Positions 48,526 through 60,926 of a DNA stretch of 64,000 bases are shown one piece after another (positions within the stretch are counted from its first letter, which is position 1; every line of letters begins with the position of its first letter). The notes under the pieces are model-generated. The model ran no database searches, had not been told where the DNA came from, and saw only the letters and a program-made list of their open reading frames with translations. The stretch spans positions 2,685,100-2,749,099 of the forward strand of contig VFFE01009182.1 in assembly GCA_008921705.1 (NCBI GenBank), in the 5' to 3' direction. Made by a program: the position numbers and the translations under genes. The DNA is from Burhinus oedicnemus (taxonomy: Eukaryota > Chordata > Aves > Charadriiformes > Burhinidae).

Positions 48526-48708
48526 CAGAGAAAAACAGAAAAGATTCATGTTGGTATTGAGATCCACTCCAGCACCCTGAAATTCGGCTCCACAAACTCC
48601 CGCCGCACAATGCAGCTCCTCCCTGCTCTCCCAGCTGTTTGTACATTTCTCCCTGGAGATTACGACAAGGTAAAATCCCTGCAATAATCCACTGGATTCA
48701 GAGCCCAT
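48526..48708 (-). CDS. Probable start exon of unnamed minus-strand gene
   Basis: The exon ends at a consensus donor (gtaagtgt) in phase 0, matching the next exon. Two in-frame ATGs are possible. The inner one (48549) gives MNLFCFSL directly before the splice. The outer one (48708) adds 53 residues, beginning MGSESSGLLQGFYLVV, with no stop between. The stretch is richer in G+C than its surroundings (gccgcacaatgcagctcctc region), as a 5' exon often is. An AG at the end of attattgcag could also be an acceptor, making part of this an internal exon. The transcription start is not defined; no TATA box is evident. Confidence 0.5.
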
Positions 48709-50653
48709 TATCAAATGAGACAGGCTTCCCCAGGCCAGTACAAACTGTTTTCTGAATTAAAGAACAATGTTTACCAACAAAACAAAAGCATGGTCTGAAT
48801 GATTATGATGGACTCAGGAAATGCTCTCTTGCAGGCTGTTGTTTCCATTTAGTTTATCATTTAATAGAAATAAAACTCTTTCTACCTAGGACCACTGGAA
48901 CATACAGCTAACTCCAAGGCAAATCTTCTCAGCATGCTCAGATTATCAAAAGACACACAGAAATTCTTGGAAAACATTGATTTTCTATACAGATTAATTA
49001 ATTTACAAAATTCAGTAATTATTGTTGACTACCTCTTGAATGGAAGCATCTTATTTAGGGACCTTGAAAAAGAAATCTATATGCCACGATCAAATTATTT
49101 AAAACAAAACAAAACAAAAACAAACAAACAAACAAAAACCCCACCCCAAAAACCTCACACTCTGGACCTGTACACTAAAGAATAATTACCAAACTGGTGT
49201 CTGACCTGTTGACTGCTTGATGATGCAGATTAGGACTAAATCAATTGTGCTATAAGAAAACAGGGCAAATCTGGAAATTAAAAAATTGGCAGTATTCAAA
49301 GCTGATCCATGGGTAATAATGGAAGGCATTATAGTCTATATGGGCAGGCAGATGAGGGATAAACAATTGTAAAGAAAAACAGTAGCCTGTGTCACTAACT
49401 GGTATAAATCAGCAAAGCAATATCACCTGTAGCGGAGTAGAACTACAGTCTGAGGAATAAATAATGATAAAAGCACTGTGAGTCTCAAATTGTTTCAGAT
49501 TATGAAATACCTGAAATTAGACTGGTTTTGGAATAATGTTGTCTCCCAAACCACAATTAATTCCAATAGCTCTTATGCGAATGCTGATATTTGGTTACAT
49601 GAAGAAGCAGCAGTTGGTATTAAAGAGATAAGCTGAAATTCACCACAAACAGAGCAGTAGTGTCATTTTGTGACCAAGATCTTGATTTCCTGTCTTTGGG
49701 GCCAGAGCTTCATATTTGTAAATGTCAAGCATCTCTTTCATTGCTCATACTTCTGATACAGTTTATTCTAGCCATTTTGCGGTTTGATCCTGCGACCCAG
49801 TGAATTTGAAACCTCCATATTCTGGCAGGATAAATACATTTTAACATGAGTTGGTTTCTACCCTGAACAAAACCAAAATGATGCTCACACAAAGGCAAGC
49901 TGACAAACACCAGAGGGGAGATAGAATTCAAGATTATAAAAGGAAAAGATCTTTAGTTTGCACTTTTCCTGTCTACTGTGAAGTATATAAAAGTATTTTT
50001 GAAGGCTTTTCCCAGACCTCCTTCTCAGTTATCATTTCAGGTTGGTTTCACGTATTAAAAAAGTAGGGTTGGCTGTGAAGAGCTTCATGAAAGATGTTAT
50101 AGATAAGCCAATTAACAAGAGACTTCTCATTTACTCCTCCTACAAACTTAAGGAACACTAACAGATTTTGTCAATTACCACCTAGTGACACTTTCCTAAT
50201 GTGATTATACAAAAATAGACGTCTGAGATGCCTAGCTTGACACAGATGGGCTTGCATTTGCTTTGTGGCTCACTTGCTAGATTCCTTGTGAGGAGGCAAG
50301 TTCTTATCCTTCCTGTGCCTCCAGTTCTCCAGCTGGACAAACAAATAACAGCACAAACCTCATGTGCAAAGTACTATGAAAGTAATGATCAAAAGTGCCC
50401 CGTCCCAGCTATGGAGGATTACTTTTTTTTTTCAATGTCTATTTACAGTAATAGCTGTCTGGAATACTCCAGAAAGACTGAGGAGCTAGTAAAATGACAA
50501 GATATAGTAAGGAACAAACATCTAAGTAACTCAGGGGGATGTTTTTCATTCAGACTGATTTAATCTCTTGATTTTGGATTGTGCCTTTTGAGGGGGTTTT
50601 GCTATGCATATTTACTCGGAAAACTTTAGGAGAAAGTTCATTAATTTTACACC
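48709..50653. other. Upstream of start exon
   Basis: Would hold the promoter if 48526-48708 is the first exon, but I see no TATA box and no CpG-rich patch. Contains the AAAC-rich run at 49101-49138. Otherwise unique AT-rich DNA. Confidence 0.45.
49101..49138. repeat. AAAAC/AAAC simple repeat
   Basis: Aaaac units passing into aaac units over about 38 bases. Confidence 0.85.
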
Positions 50654-50966
50654 TGTCATGGTTTAACCTGTCCACCCCTTCCTTCTTCTTCCCCCACTTT
50701 TAGATACTGAGCATGATGTCATATGGCATGGAATATTTCTTTAGTCCATTGGGGTCAGCTGTTCCATCTGTGTTTCCTCCCAACTTCTTGTGCAGTCCCA
50801 GTCTACTCACTGGTGGGACTGCATGAGGAGCAGAAAAGGCCTCAACTACTTAGCAGCAACCAAAAACATCAGTGCGCTATCAACATTGCTTTCATCCCAA
50901 ATCCAAAACACAGCACTACACCAGCTGCTAGTAAGAAAGTTAACTCTATCCCAGCTGAAACCATGA
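50654..50966 (-). mobile_element. Partial ERV LTR, minus strand, 3' half missing
   Basis: Read on the minus strand it runs from ccATGGTTTCAGCTGGGATAG to GGTTAAACCATGACA, the same family layout as the LTR at 4802-5393. The U3 part matches along its length, including the CATATGACATCATGCTCAG core (TGACATCA at plus 50714-50721). After GGGGAAGAAGAAGGAAGGGG it jumps straight to the terminal GGTTAAACC, so about 270 bases of R/U5 are absent. The TATA box position reads TATCTAAAA, so the promoter is probably weakened. Confidence 0.8.
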
Positions 50967-53340
50967 GAATACCACAGATCCTCAAGGTAAGAATAGCTAA
51001 GAAAGTGCAGGTCTTACACTGAGCTACTCGGTTTTCATTTTGCTTATATTTGTAGACATGCAGAAAATAGAATAGTTTAAGAAAAAAAAAAACAAATTAA
51101 AAGATAAAGAGCAGCCTGTATCTAGACTTACAGATATACACATATACAGCAAGCAACCATGTAGGAAGGCAAAAATGCAGACTTGTACATGACAACTTTT
51201 TGTGAAGTGAGCTAAACGCTCATCTGGAAACTTTCTGGGGCATTGGGCCAACTCTTGTTTCAGTTGTTCTTGCTTCACCATTTGGACAGGTGCAATTCAT
51301 CACATCAGGTTTGAAATCTCATGAGTTAAGCACTATTCCATTGAAGTAAAATGTGAAAACCAGAAGCAGGCTTTTCGCAAATACAGAGATGGAGATTGAA
51401 ACTGGGAGTCATACAAGTTTAGATTCTGTGGACGTGCCTCCTGAGTGCATGCCCCACATGGCTTGCCTGACTTGCTTCATTCTCCGAAAGGCAGAATTCC
51501 AACAATCAATTGCTCTTGTTTCATATCCTGGTGCATTCACCCTTTTGTTTCCAGCTGTGTCAGCTCTCTGCATGTATCTATACTGAAGGCATTACAATGA
51601 CAGCATTGGGTGCAAGTTATTTAAGTCAGGTTTAAAATATTCAGGTCAAATGTCCCACTTGAGAAACAGAGAAATTTAACCCACTCTGATTTCTATTCTG
51701 CTGGGCTAATAGTTTTAAAAAAAATAGCCTTCAGTGAAGACTTCAAGTGGGAAGTGCTGCTGCAAATATTCTAGATGCAAGACACTAAGACCCTAAGACT
51801 AAAGACTGCAAATTTTTTATTACATGTTTTTGAGTACTTACAGTGCTAAGACTCCTCTTATGAAAAGGTAACATTTTGGACCTCTACTAATTCACTGATA
51901 TCGCCATCTGTAAGGGTCAAGCTTTTTGATAGGCCTAAACTATAGATGACATTACCCATAAGGTTCAAGTCCTAAACTAATAGATAAATTACCAACTGTG
52001 AGGAAACACCTACTATAATAATTAAAATAAGATGCAACAGCTTTTGATTGGTTGATCAGGACGAATAATATAAATAAAATACTCAGTAAGAGTTCTTAAT
52101 GCCACTTGATATCACAGCTGTCTGTGTAAAGAATCTGAGCTTTGAAAATCATTAAAAAAACAGTAACTAAGTAGAATAAATTTGAGGCGTTGTGACATTT
52201 ATGCACATTTTCTCTGGTATAAATAGAGCAATTCGCAGCAGTAGCAGCATATCAGAACAGCAAACCTGCAGTATAACGAATATATAGTATAACAAGGGTA
52301 CAGAAATCAGTTTTACCAAACAGGAAACACTTGAACCTTCACTTCCCAGCTCTAATCTTGCATTACTGTTAGCATTTACTCTTTCTTCACTGCTACATGA
52401 TTTCTACATCCTTGTAAACAGTTCAAACGCATTAAAAAAGAAAAAATACCCCCAAACTGAGGCTTTCATATATTGAGGTTTCTATTCCTGCACAATGAAA
52501 AGACTTCATAGCTGAGATCTCTAGGCATCCTTGGCCTCTTTACGAGACTGGATTTCAGCTGTGTATTCACAGTAAGTGGCAACCCATAATCTAGCCTGGC
52601 ATACAAACAATTAAGGTTGAGCCATGATTCAGGTACTCACAATTCTGCCTTGGCTCCAGGCTCCCAGTCCCATGCTAGCTATTCTACTGGTGCAGCTTCA
52701 TCTGTCACTGGAAGAACTCACCAGCAGAGCTGCGCAACTTGCAGATTTCTTTGGTTTGCTGGACAAAGGAAAAATGATATATTAGTAGTTATTAACCTGG
52801 ACACATTTCAGTAAATCTGGAATTAATATTTACCCCTTTTTTCTTCTCCCTTCCTTTTTCACTCCCACAGCATAGCTGTCCTTAATGAAAATGTGCATCT
52901 GCTTCTACTCAGATCATCATCTATTTGTCATCTGAGTATCTTCACACAGATTTAAAACTAAGAACAACAATGCTACTGTCTGATACAGTATGAGTGTTAA
53001 ATATATAACTAATCATACGCTATGTGGTCACATTTCTCAATTCACTCCACATAAAAGGCTGAATTATTACCTTATCATGTGCTCAAGGTAAACATACTCT
53101 GTTGCTATTATGCTCCACAGGCTGTCCTGGTGGAAACTGGGAGATTCAGAAATTAAGCTAGTTAGAGGATTCCTCTTGGCTCTTCTGTTTCTTGGGAAAG
53201 AGACTGTATGTCTGCGTTCAGCAAGTGTCAATTCAATACACCACATCTTCTCTAACATGTGAAGGCAACCATGTAGGTGGCATATTAGATAAAACCCCTG
53301 CCTCATTTCATTTCCTTCTGTTCTCTTAAAATAAGCAGAT
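50967..53340. other. Unassigned DNA
   Basis: AT-rich unique sequence between the partial LTR and a CR1 fragment. Nothing recognised. Confidence 0.5.
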
Positions 53341-54640
53341 GAATCATAGAATCATAATGGTTGGAAAAGATCTTTAAGATCATCAAGTCCAACCGTTAAC
53401 CTAGCACTGCCAAGTTATCACTAAACCATGCCCCTCAGCACTACATCTACATGTCTTTTTAATACCTTCAGGGATGGTGAGTGAACCACTTCCCTGGGCA
53501 GCCTGTTCCAATGCTTGATAACCCTTTCAGTGAAGAATTTTTTCCTAATATCTACCCTAAATCTCCCCTGGCGCAACTTGAGGACTTTTCCTCTTATCCT
53601 ATCACCTGTTATTTGGGAGAAGAGACCAGCCCCCATCTCATTATGACCTCCTTTCAGGTAGTCGTAGAGAGCAATATGGTCTCCCCTCAGCCTCCTTTTC
53701 TCCAAGCTAAACAACCCCAGTTGCCTCAGCTACTCCTCATAAGATTTTTGTTCTAGACCACTCACCAGCTTCTTTGCCCTTCTCTGGACATGCTCCAGCA
53801 CCTCAATGTCTTTCTTGTGGTGAGGGACCTAAAACTGAACACATTATTCAAGGTGGGACCTCACCAATGCCGAGTACTGGGGGGACAATCACTTCCCTAG
53901 TTCCTGCTGGCCACACTATTTCTGATAGAGGCCAGGATGCTGTAGGTCTTCTTGGACACCTGGGCACACTGCTGGCTCATATTCAGCCGGCTATTGACCA
54001 ACACCCCCAGGTCCTTTTCCACCAGGCAGCTTTCCAGCCACTCTTCCCCAAGCCTGTAGTGTTGCATGGAGTTGTTGTGACCCAAGTGCAGGATGTGGCA
54101 CTTGGCCTTGTTGAGCCTCAGCCTATCAATTGAGCCTGTCCAGATCCCTCTGTAGAGCCTTCTTACCCTGAAGCAGATCATCACACCTGCCCAACTTGGT
54201 GTCATCTACAGACTTACTAAGGGTGCACTTGATCCACTCGTCCAGGTCATTGGTAAAGGTATTAAAGAGAACCAGCCCCAATACTGAGCCCTGAGGAACA
54301 CCACGTATGACCGGTGGCCAACTGGTTTTAACTCCATTCACTGCAACTCTTTGGGCCCAGCCATCCAGCCAGTTTTTCACCCAGCGAAGTGTGCGCCTAT
54401 CCAAGCCATGAGCAGCCAGTTTCTCCAGGAGAATGTTGTGGGAAACAGTGTCAAAGGCTTTACTAAAGTCTAGATAGACAACATCCATAGCCTTTCCCTC
54501 ATTCACTAAGCTGGTCACCTTGTCATAGAAGGAGATCAGGTTAGTCAAGCAGGACCTACCTTTCATAAACCCACGACGAAGCAGTTCTGCGCAGAACACT
54601 TTCTTTGTTGACCCACAGCCCATGACCAAGTCCTCTATTA
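53341..54640 (-). mobile_element. CR1 LINE, 5'-truncated, RT and 3' end
   Basis: About 1.3 kb of CR1 on the minus strand, from the 3' tail (gaatcatagaatcataatgg, read in reverse) up to the RT start. Frames at 54126-54629 hold [36 protein letters not shown] and GVPQGSVLG. In place of the FADD catalytic box it reads SVDDTKLG, a changed residue just before the Asp pair. Further fragments are at 53897-54205 and 53421-53714 ([20 protein letters not shown]). Three frames are needed, so it is inactive. Confidence 0.92.
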
Positions 54641-57600
54641 GAAGCCACTATTTGAACATAGGAAACTGCTATTATAAAACAAGTTTAACATTGTCTATCA
54701 TGAACACCCCTTGAAGATACTTCAGATGGTAGAAAGCTCCATTTCAGACCACAAACACAATAGTGTCTCTAAGACAAACCTACTAACATTTGATATTCCT
54801 GAATCAAATGTTCCAATCACTGACTCTAAATTACATCTACTTAATAGTTTGGAAAGGACCCATGAAGTACTAACTAAAGATCTGATTCTTTAAACGTTAT
54901 TGATTTTTTTTTTTACTTTTAGAATCTCCTTCAATTTAGAGACAGCTTCTTCATTTCCTCCTTTTACATTCAGTAGCTAATTAAAAACTGGTAAGGAAAA
55001 AGCTTCACAACCCCTCTCACCCCTGCCAAATTGCAGTATTCCCTGCCTCCTTTGAAAAGACAGTTTTACAGATGCAATGATCAATTCAACACAGAAGCTT
55101 TTATACCTTTGCAACAAGGATTTGCAACAGAGCTTAGCTCAGTTAAAGATTATTTTAAGCTTGCTCAGCATAAATAGCCATAACATTTACTTCAACACAG
55201 AAAATCAAGCAAATAAAGACACAAAGAGCCAATATTCTATAACTTAAAATCAAACAGGCAAGTAAAACGCTTTCACAATTTCCAGAATCCCAGGGAAGGT
55301 CTGTGCCTATTAAAGTCACTGGCAAAATTCCCATCAAATTCAGAGCAATCAGAATTTCGTGCACCTTCTCCTGCTAACTGATCACATTTAATCACAACAT
55401 CATAAAAGCACATGATGTTTCCTATTCAATTCACTGTAACATTCAGCCATGTCTTGAAGCTACCATTCTTTCTAGGATAAATGATCACATTGTTCTTTCC
55501 CTTGTCCCAGAAGATTTAAATTTTTTTCAGAGCAGTTATATTTTAATCGAGGGAAAAACTGCATCTCTGTTCTAGAGAGGAAATGTGTATTTCCTAAATG
55601 GGAGGACCAAATCCTCTTCTCCATAATTTTAGTTAAACTTGATGAATCTGGCCCATGCATTCTTTATTGCTATCTAGCCCTATACTGCAATTTAGAGTGA
55701 AAACTGCTAACTTCTATCGTCAGGCCAATTTATGTATTATCAGACAAAACTGATGTCTACAGTGACTTATGGGTATAGGAGTCATTATCTTCCAGGAGCA
55801 CCTTGAAAACGAGATGTCTAATCTCAATAATGTAAGTTTCCTGGTTAAATAAATCCCTTGTGCTTAGTAATTCTATGCATTTATAGAAGAGATGTCACCC
55901 CCCACCACCTCCTTAGACTTTAAAAAACATTTTACAGCCTCAAGGGGATTTGAATCCTCACTAAACAGAATTGATTTCTGTACTTGCTACTTAGTATTCT
56001 TAATCACACAGTTCATGCATTTTTGTTATGTAATGGATTGGGAAATTCAAAGAACCAGCCTGTTTTGCAAACATTTGGCTTCCCATCACCCTACTTCCTT
56101 TTTATTTGATGGCTTTTTTTTAATATCAGGATGACAGTCTTATTAAGCACACCCTGCTTGAAACAGCTCCAAACAATCAACACAGCCCTTTAAGTTTGTA
56201 GTCACCTAGGCCTTGCATGAGCATTTAAGAAGAGAACTTCAAAAGGCCAGCAGAGGTTTTCCAATCCACTCTGCAAGAAAGATTGCCTCTCCACTTTTGC
56301 CTGTAAGAATTCAGGTTAAGGACTTAAGTCATCTATTTATTCCTTGAGAGTCTGATCCAAAGATAAATGAAGCCAAAAAGAATCCATCTATCGATCTGAG
56401 CACTTCTGGCAACTTAATTCAGAGTTCCTCTACCAATTTACACACTAAGCTGGATACAGCCTGAGGACAGTCTCTCTAACCCAACTTGCACCCACTCCCT
56501 GTGGCCACAGTCCCCCACTCCTGTTCCCACACACCACCTTACCTCCAGGAGATATCCACAGGTGGCTGCTGACAGCTCCAATCTCCAAGTGAAACAGAAA
56601 GAGCCAGCTGGCTCACACAGCCCCCAGCACCTAGACGAGTAGCCTCCGAGCAGAATGTACTATTTTGTCCATACCACCAACTTGTCTGCAATTTTCTGTG
56701 CTGGAGCTGGTTCCCAGCCAGCCAATTCAGACTTGCATCTGCCTATATCTGTAGACACAACACCAGATTAAAAATATTCTTCTGACTTTCAGGAGACTAT
56801 ACTGACACTCATGGGTCCTGTCCCTGCTTTCACTCTCATACAAATCAGGAGTAATTCACTGGAAGACAGTGAAGTCACAGTAGCATCAAGAAAAGGAAAA
56901 ACTAAAGCCTAACAATTTCATTGGTGAGCACCTGGCTTATGTTTTAATTTTCTTGTCAGGTTGTGCAAGTGTCATCTTTTTGAAAAACAAAATTAGGGAC
57001 TCGGATATTTCCCATTCAGTTTTCATACATTTCATGGATCTTTAGCTGATTTAGATATGTACCTGCTGCCAGTAGCCTGTTCTTTTACAAATCATTCCAA
57101 ATAAATTCTCTAAAAGCACCACATTTTGACTACACTAAGTTGGACTCAGTAGCTTTTTAAAACCACCTTCCTGATAAAAAAGCAATTCTTTTATACAACC
57201 AGAGAAGACCAGCAATCCATATCAATTATACATTAAAGGCTATACAGTTGCTGTTGTGTCAAATAAAGCTTCTCTCTGACACTCTACAACTTAGGTTTCA
57301 ATCTGTAGTTAGTAAAATACAGTGATAAAACCTAATGTTCTAGACCAGTTCTGAAGTGTGAGTACCAACACATCCAGGAAGCACAAAATTTGCTTAAAAG
57401 GCAATGGTCTAAACACTTTAGGACTGCAAATATAGCTGTGAGCTGGAACCAACCACGTAACGTTCATGTCACAGCAAGAAATACATGCTGCTGCACAGAG
57501 CACTTCTTCTCACCTTACTGTTTTTACATAGCTTAACAGCTCCATGCTTTTTGGACAAACCCTTTATATTTGTTGGAAGTAACTCTGGATAGACCCTTAG

Positions 57601-60600
57601 TTGTTATATATTAGCAAAGCTTCATATTTTTTATCTGAGTTCTGCCACCTCATCCAGTGTCACCAAACAGTTACAGCCGTGTAGCTAATTTTTGCGACAG
57701 TGCTATTTTTTAGAGGCAAGGATACATCAACTAACGCAGTGGCAATTTGAGCTGTTTACATCCCTGTGCATGTGATTTGCAGAGCCTCCAGCTTGGAGTG
57801 TCCTCGTTTTTGACTATCCATGACCCCGCTATACTGTCTTACTGCCTCTCCATGTGTTATAGCACTTTCCTTCACTTCTACAAACATACCGTGCCATGTG
57901 AGAGACCAACTGTATTTGCCTCTTAGGCCCCCTTTAAAAAAAGTGGCAGTCCTCATGCCCTGTGGCAGCTCACGCCTTTACGTACCTGCAAAACATGCCC
58001 TGCCTTTAACCACTATTGCAGAAATTACTGGCTTTTATTAAGGTAATTGAATATGCAGAAGAGGCTGATCTTAAGGGGAAGAAGTCTGTACACTGCTGTC
58101 AGGACATGTTGCAGGAACAACACATAGAATATCAGTGTGTTCTGAAATATTTAGGGAAATCAAAACTTAAATTTGATTACCTCATGCCAGTAAAAAATTG
58201 CATCAGCTACACACTGTCTGCACCAGGCACATTAAACCCAGGCTTATACAGTGGGAACTGTAGATGCCATCTGCAGCCCTAGAATAACCTTGGCAGCGTA
58301 CCAGCACATATTCATTTCTGTGGAGAACAGCCTTGCTTGCTGTAGCTGAGTCCTCATGGTACTTCAGACTGCCAAATTGTCTCAGAGCTAGTAACTGGAT
58401 ATTATCACTCATTTAAATCCATCCTAGTTAAACAAGATGCTTGGAGTTGGCAATTCCTGAAACTTTATTAAAGGTTGAGTAGGTAACCTTCCTCGCCTCC
58501 CCCGCTCTGATTTAGCAGAACATGGTTACCTCAGGCAACTCAGCAAAAGTCTATGATGAGACCTTGAAAACTGGAACATACATAGTAGCGAACTAAACCT
58601 GTCGAGGAAATTTTGGTGTTGTTCTGCTTTAGGTAGAACAGGGTCTTTCAACAGGAGAATTAGTATCATCTTAAGGAATTATAGACAGATTGAGAGGGGA
58701 GATGGAGGGGAAAATGCACAGCAGTATTTCTGTATTTGCATAGGAACTTCTACTTGGATAGCTTAACTTCTTTTAACTTATGAGAAAAAGGAACAATCAA
58801 GATGGTTCTTGAAGAAGACTGGCATGCAGAGATCTGCAAAAAAGGTACAGACAACAGATACAGTTACAGATCAAAGAGTTGTACATCAAAGTGACCCATC
58901 CCCCAGTGACTCTCCCTGCTCTTATTTCACTCAAATTCTTCAAAGTAGGATTCAATGGAATAGATGACTTTTTTATCCTGGGTAACCATGGAACAGCCAA
59001 GATTTATTCTAAGTCTATTGAATCCAGATGTGGTTTAACAACCTGTTACCCTAATAACGCACAAAAGAAAGCACTGCTGTATGCAGACAGTAATGTCCAT
59101 GAATAAGCTCCAAATGTCCATCAGGAATAGCTTAGTGAATCACACACATATTGGTCCAGTGCTACAAACTGCTGGAAGCAATTTTACCCAGTATAGTGTA
59201 TAAGTAGGACTTCGAAGATGGCTCTGCTAGACATACATTCCCACCTTCACTGTAGGCACTCACATGGTACCATTATAACCACATCTAAAACTTAACAGTC
59301 TTTAGCACAGCCATACTTTGAACATCCCTGTGACAGGGAATGTGGTACCATTCCCATGTTATCATAAAGTTGAGCCTATTGTTTGTATCACTAAAAAGCA
59401 TAATCATATATGTGTCATCTAGCAATCACTGATGATGATGTCTGAATCCAAAACACCGATTTTCAAATCTGTAGTTTAAGTTGCTTCCTCACTCTTAAGG
59501 TACTTAAAGATACTTAGTAATATAAAGTCTATCTGTGAAGAAATCCAGATACTGTAGAATTCTTGACAATATTGAGCAGCTACACAGCTACCCTACACTT
59601 AAGTTAAATCAAGATCTATAATCTATGCATTCATGTTCCTATTACCTCTGTGATTAATCTGATTGCTTTCCTCAGAACAAATTTACTCAAAGAAGCTTTG
59701 CAGAGAATAAGGGTAAAGGAGTGGATAGGACTTGCCTCTCCTGCTGCCTCTTACCCAGCAGCACACCAATCGCAGCCCAGTGACTGCAGCATCCTTTCTC
59801 ACCGTGGGGCTTAGGGTTCAAATTTTCTTCTTGGTTTCTGTTCTCATCTTCTGTGTGATTTCTCCAACCACCAAGAGAGAGATTTTCTTATTCTCCAGAA
59901 CATTGAATTAGCTAGTCTACTTTATACACATTAATTATATACCAGCTGAACTAAGGAGGGGTGTGTGTGTGTGTGTGTGCATATGTTTGCACATGACTCT
60001 ATCCTGGTTGCTAGAGCAGCCACTTGGCAGGGGATACAATTGGATTCCCCAGTCCCAGCTCCAATAAACATTAAATATTAATTTACTTCACTGGGGAAGA
60101 AAATGAAAATTGTTGCAGCAAGTAAAACAAAATATTTTGGAGGACTGGCTATAGGTGTTCAGGCAAGAAGTTTGCAGAAGACAGAAATCTGAACCACACT
60201 CCAGGGCTGTAGATTTGTGTCCTGAGCACCCAGCAAAGATACTTGTTTGTCCCCAGAACAAAACTGGAAACAGTTTAATTCTCTAGTTAGTTTGTAAACT
60301 GTGCAGTATATGTAGTACAATTGCCAGTGTCTAATTTTCTTTATTATCTCTAATGCGTGACCTCTGGAGGGACAAAGGATGGAATGCACCTTCTTACTCT
60401 GTCAGCTCCCTCTGCTCACTGCTTACGTCCTTCCTCCAGTCTCTGGGAATTTACAGGAGAGAAACTGTCAGGGTGAGGAAAGAGCCATTTCATAAAGGGA
60501 GTGGGAAAGCCAAATGCAATGAGCTGATTACTGGTAGCTTGCTGCTGTGTGCAGCATTAACCGCAGGGAAGTCAGACCATTTTGTCCACAGTGTCTTGCT

Positions 60601-60696
60601 GTAAAAGCCCAGTTGGATTGGGTGGATATGGGGAATCTTATGTAAGAGAAAATGATGATACTGTGTAAAAATTGAATAGGAGAGGATAAATGTATA
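54641..60696. other. 6-kb unassigned DNA with a GT repeat
   Basis: Mostly AT-rich unique sequence. Holds the GT microsatellite at 59961-59979. A slightly G+C-richer patch lies near 56460-56720. No exon with convincing splice sites found. Confidence 0.45.
59961..59979. repeat. (GT)9 microsatellite
   Basis: Nine uninterrupted GT units plus G. Confidence 0.9.
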
Positions 60697-60926
60697 TCAT
60701 ACAATCATATGATCACCTAGGTTGGAAGGGACCTTTAAGATCATCGAGTCCAACCATCAACCTCACGCTGCCAAAACCACCACTAAACCATGTCCCTCAG
60801 CACCACATCTACCTGGCTTTTAAATAATTCCAGGGATGGCGACTCCACCACTTCCCTGGACAGCCTGTTCCAATGTTTGACAACCCTTTCGGTGAAGAAA
60901 TTTTTCCTAATATCCAGTCTAATGCA
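60697..60926 (-). mobile_element. CR1 3'-end fragment
   Basis: About 230 bases of CR1 3' end on the minus strand, recognisable by gttggaagggacctttaaga, and the reverse of the WNRLP region (cctggacagcctgttccaat). 5'-truncated and mutated. Confidence 0.88.
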
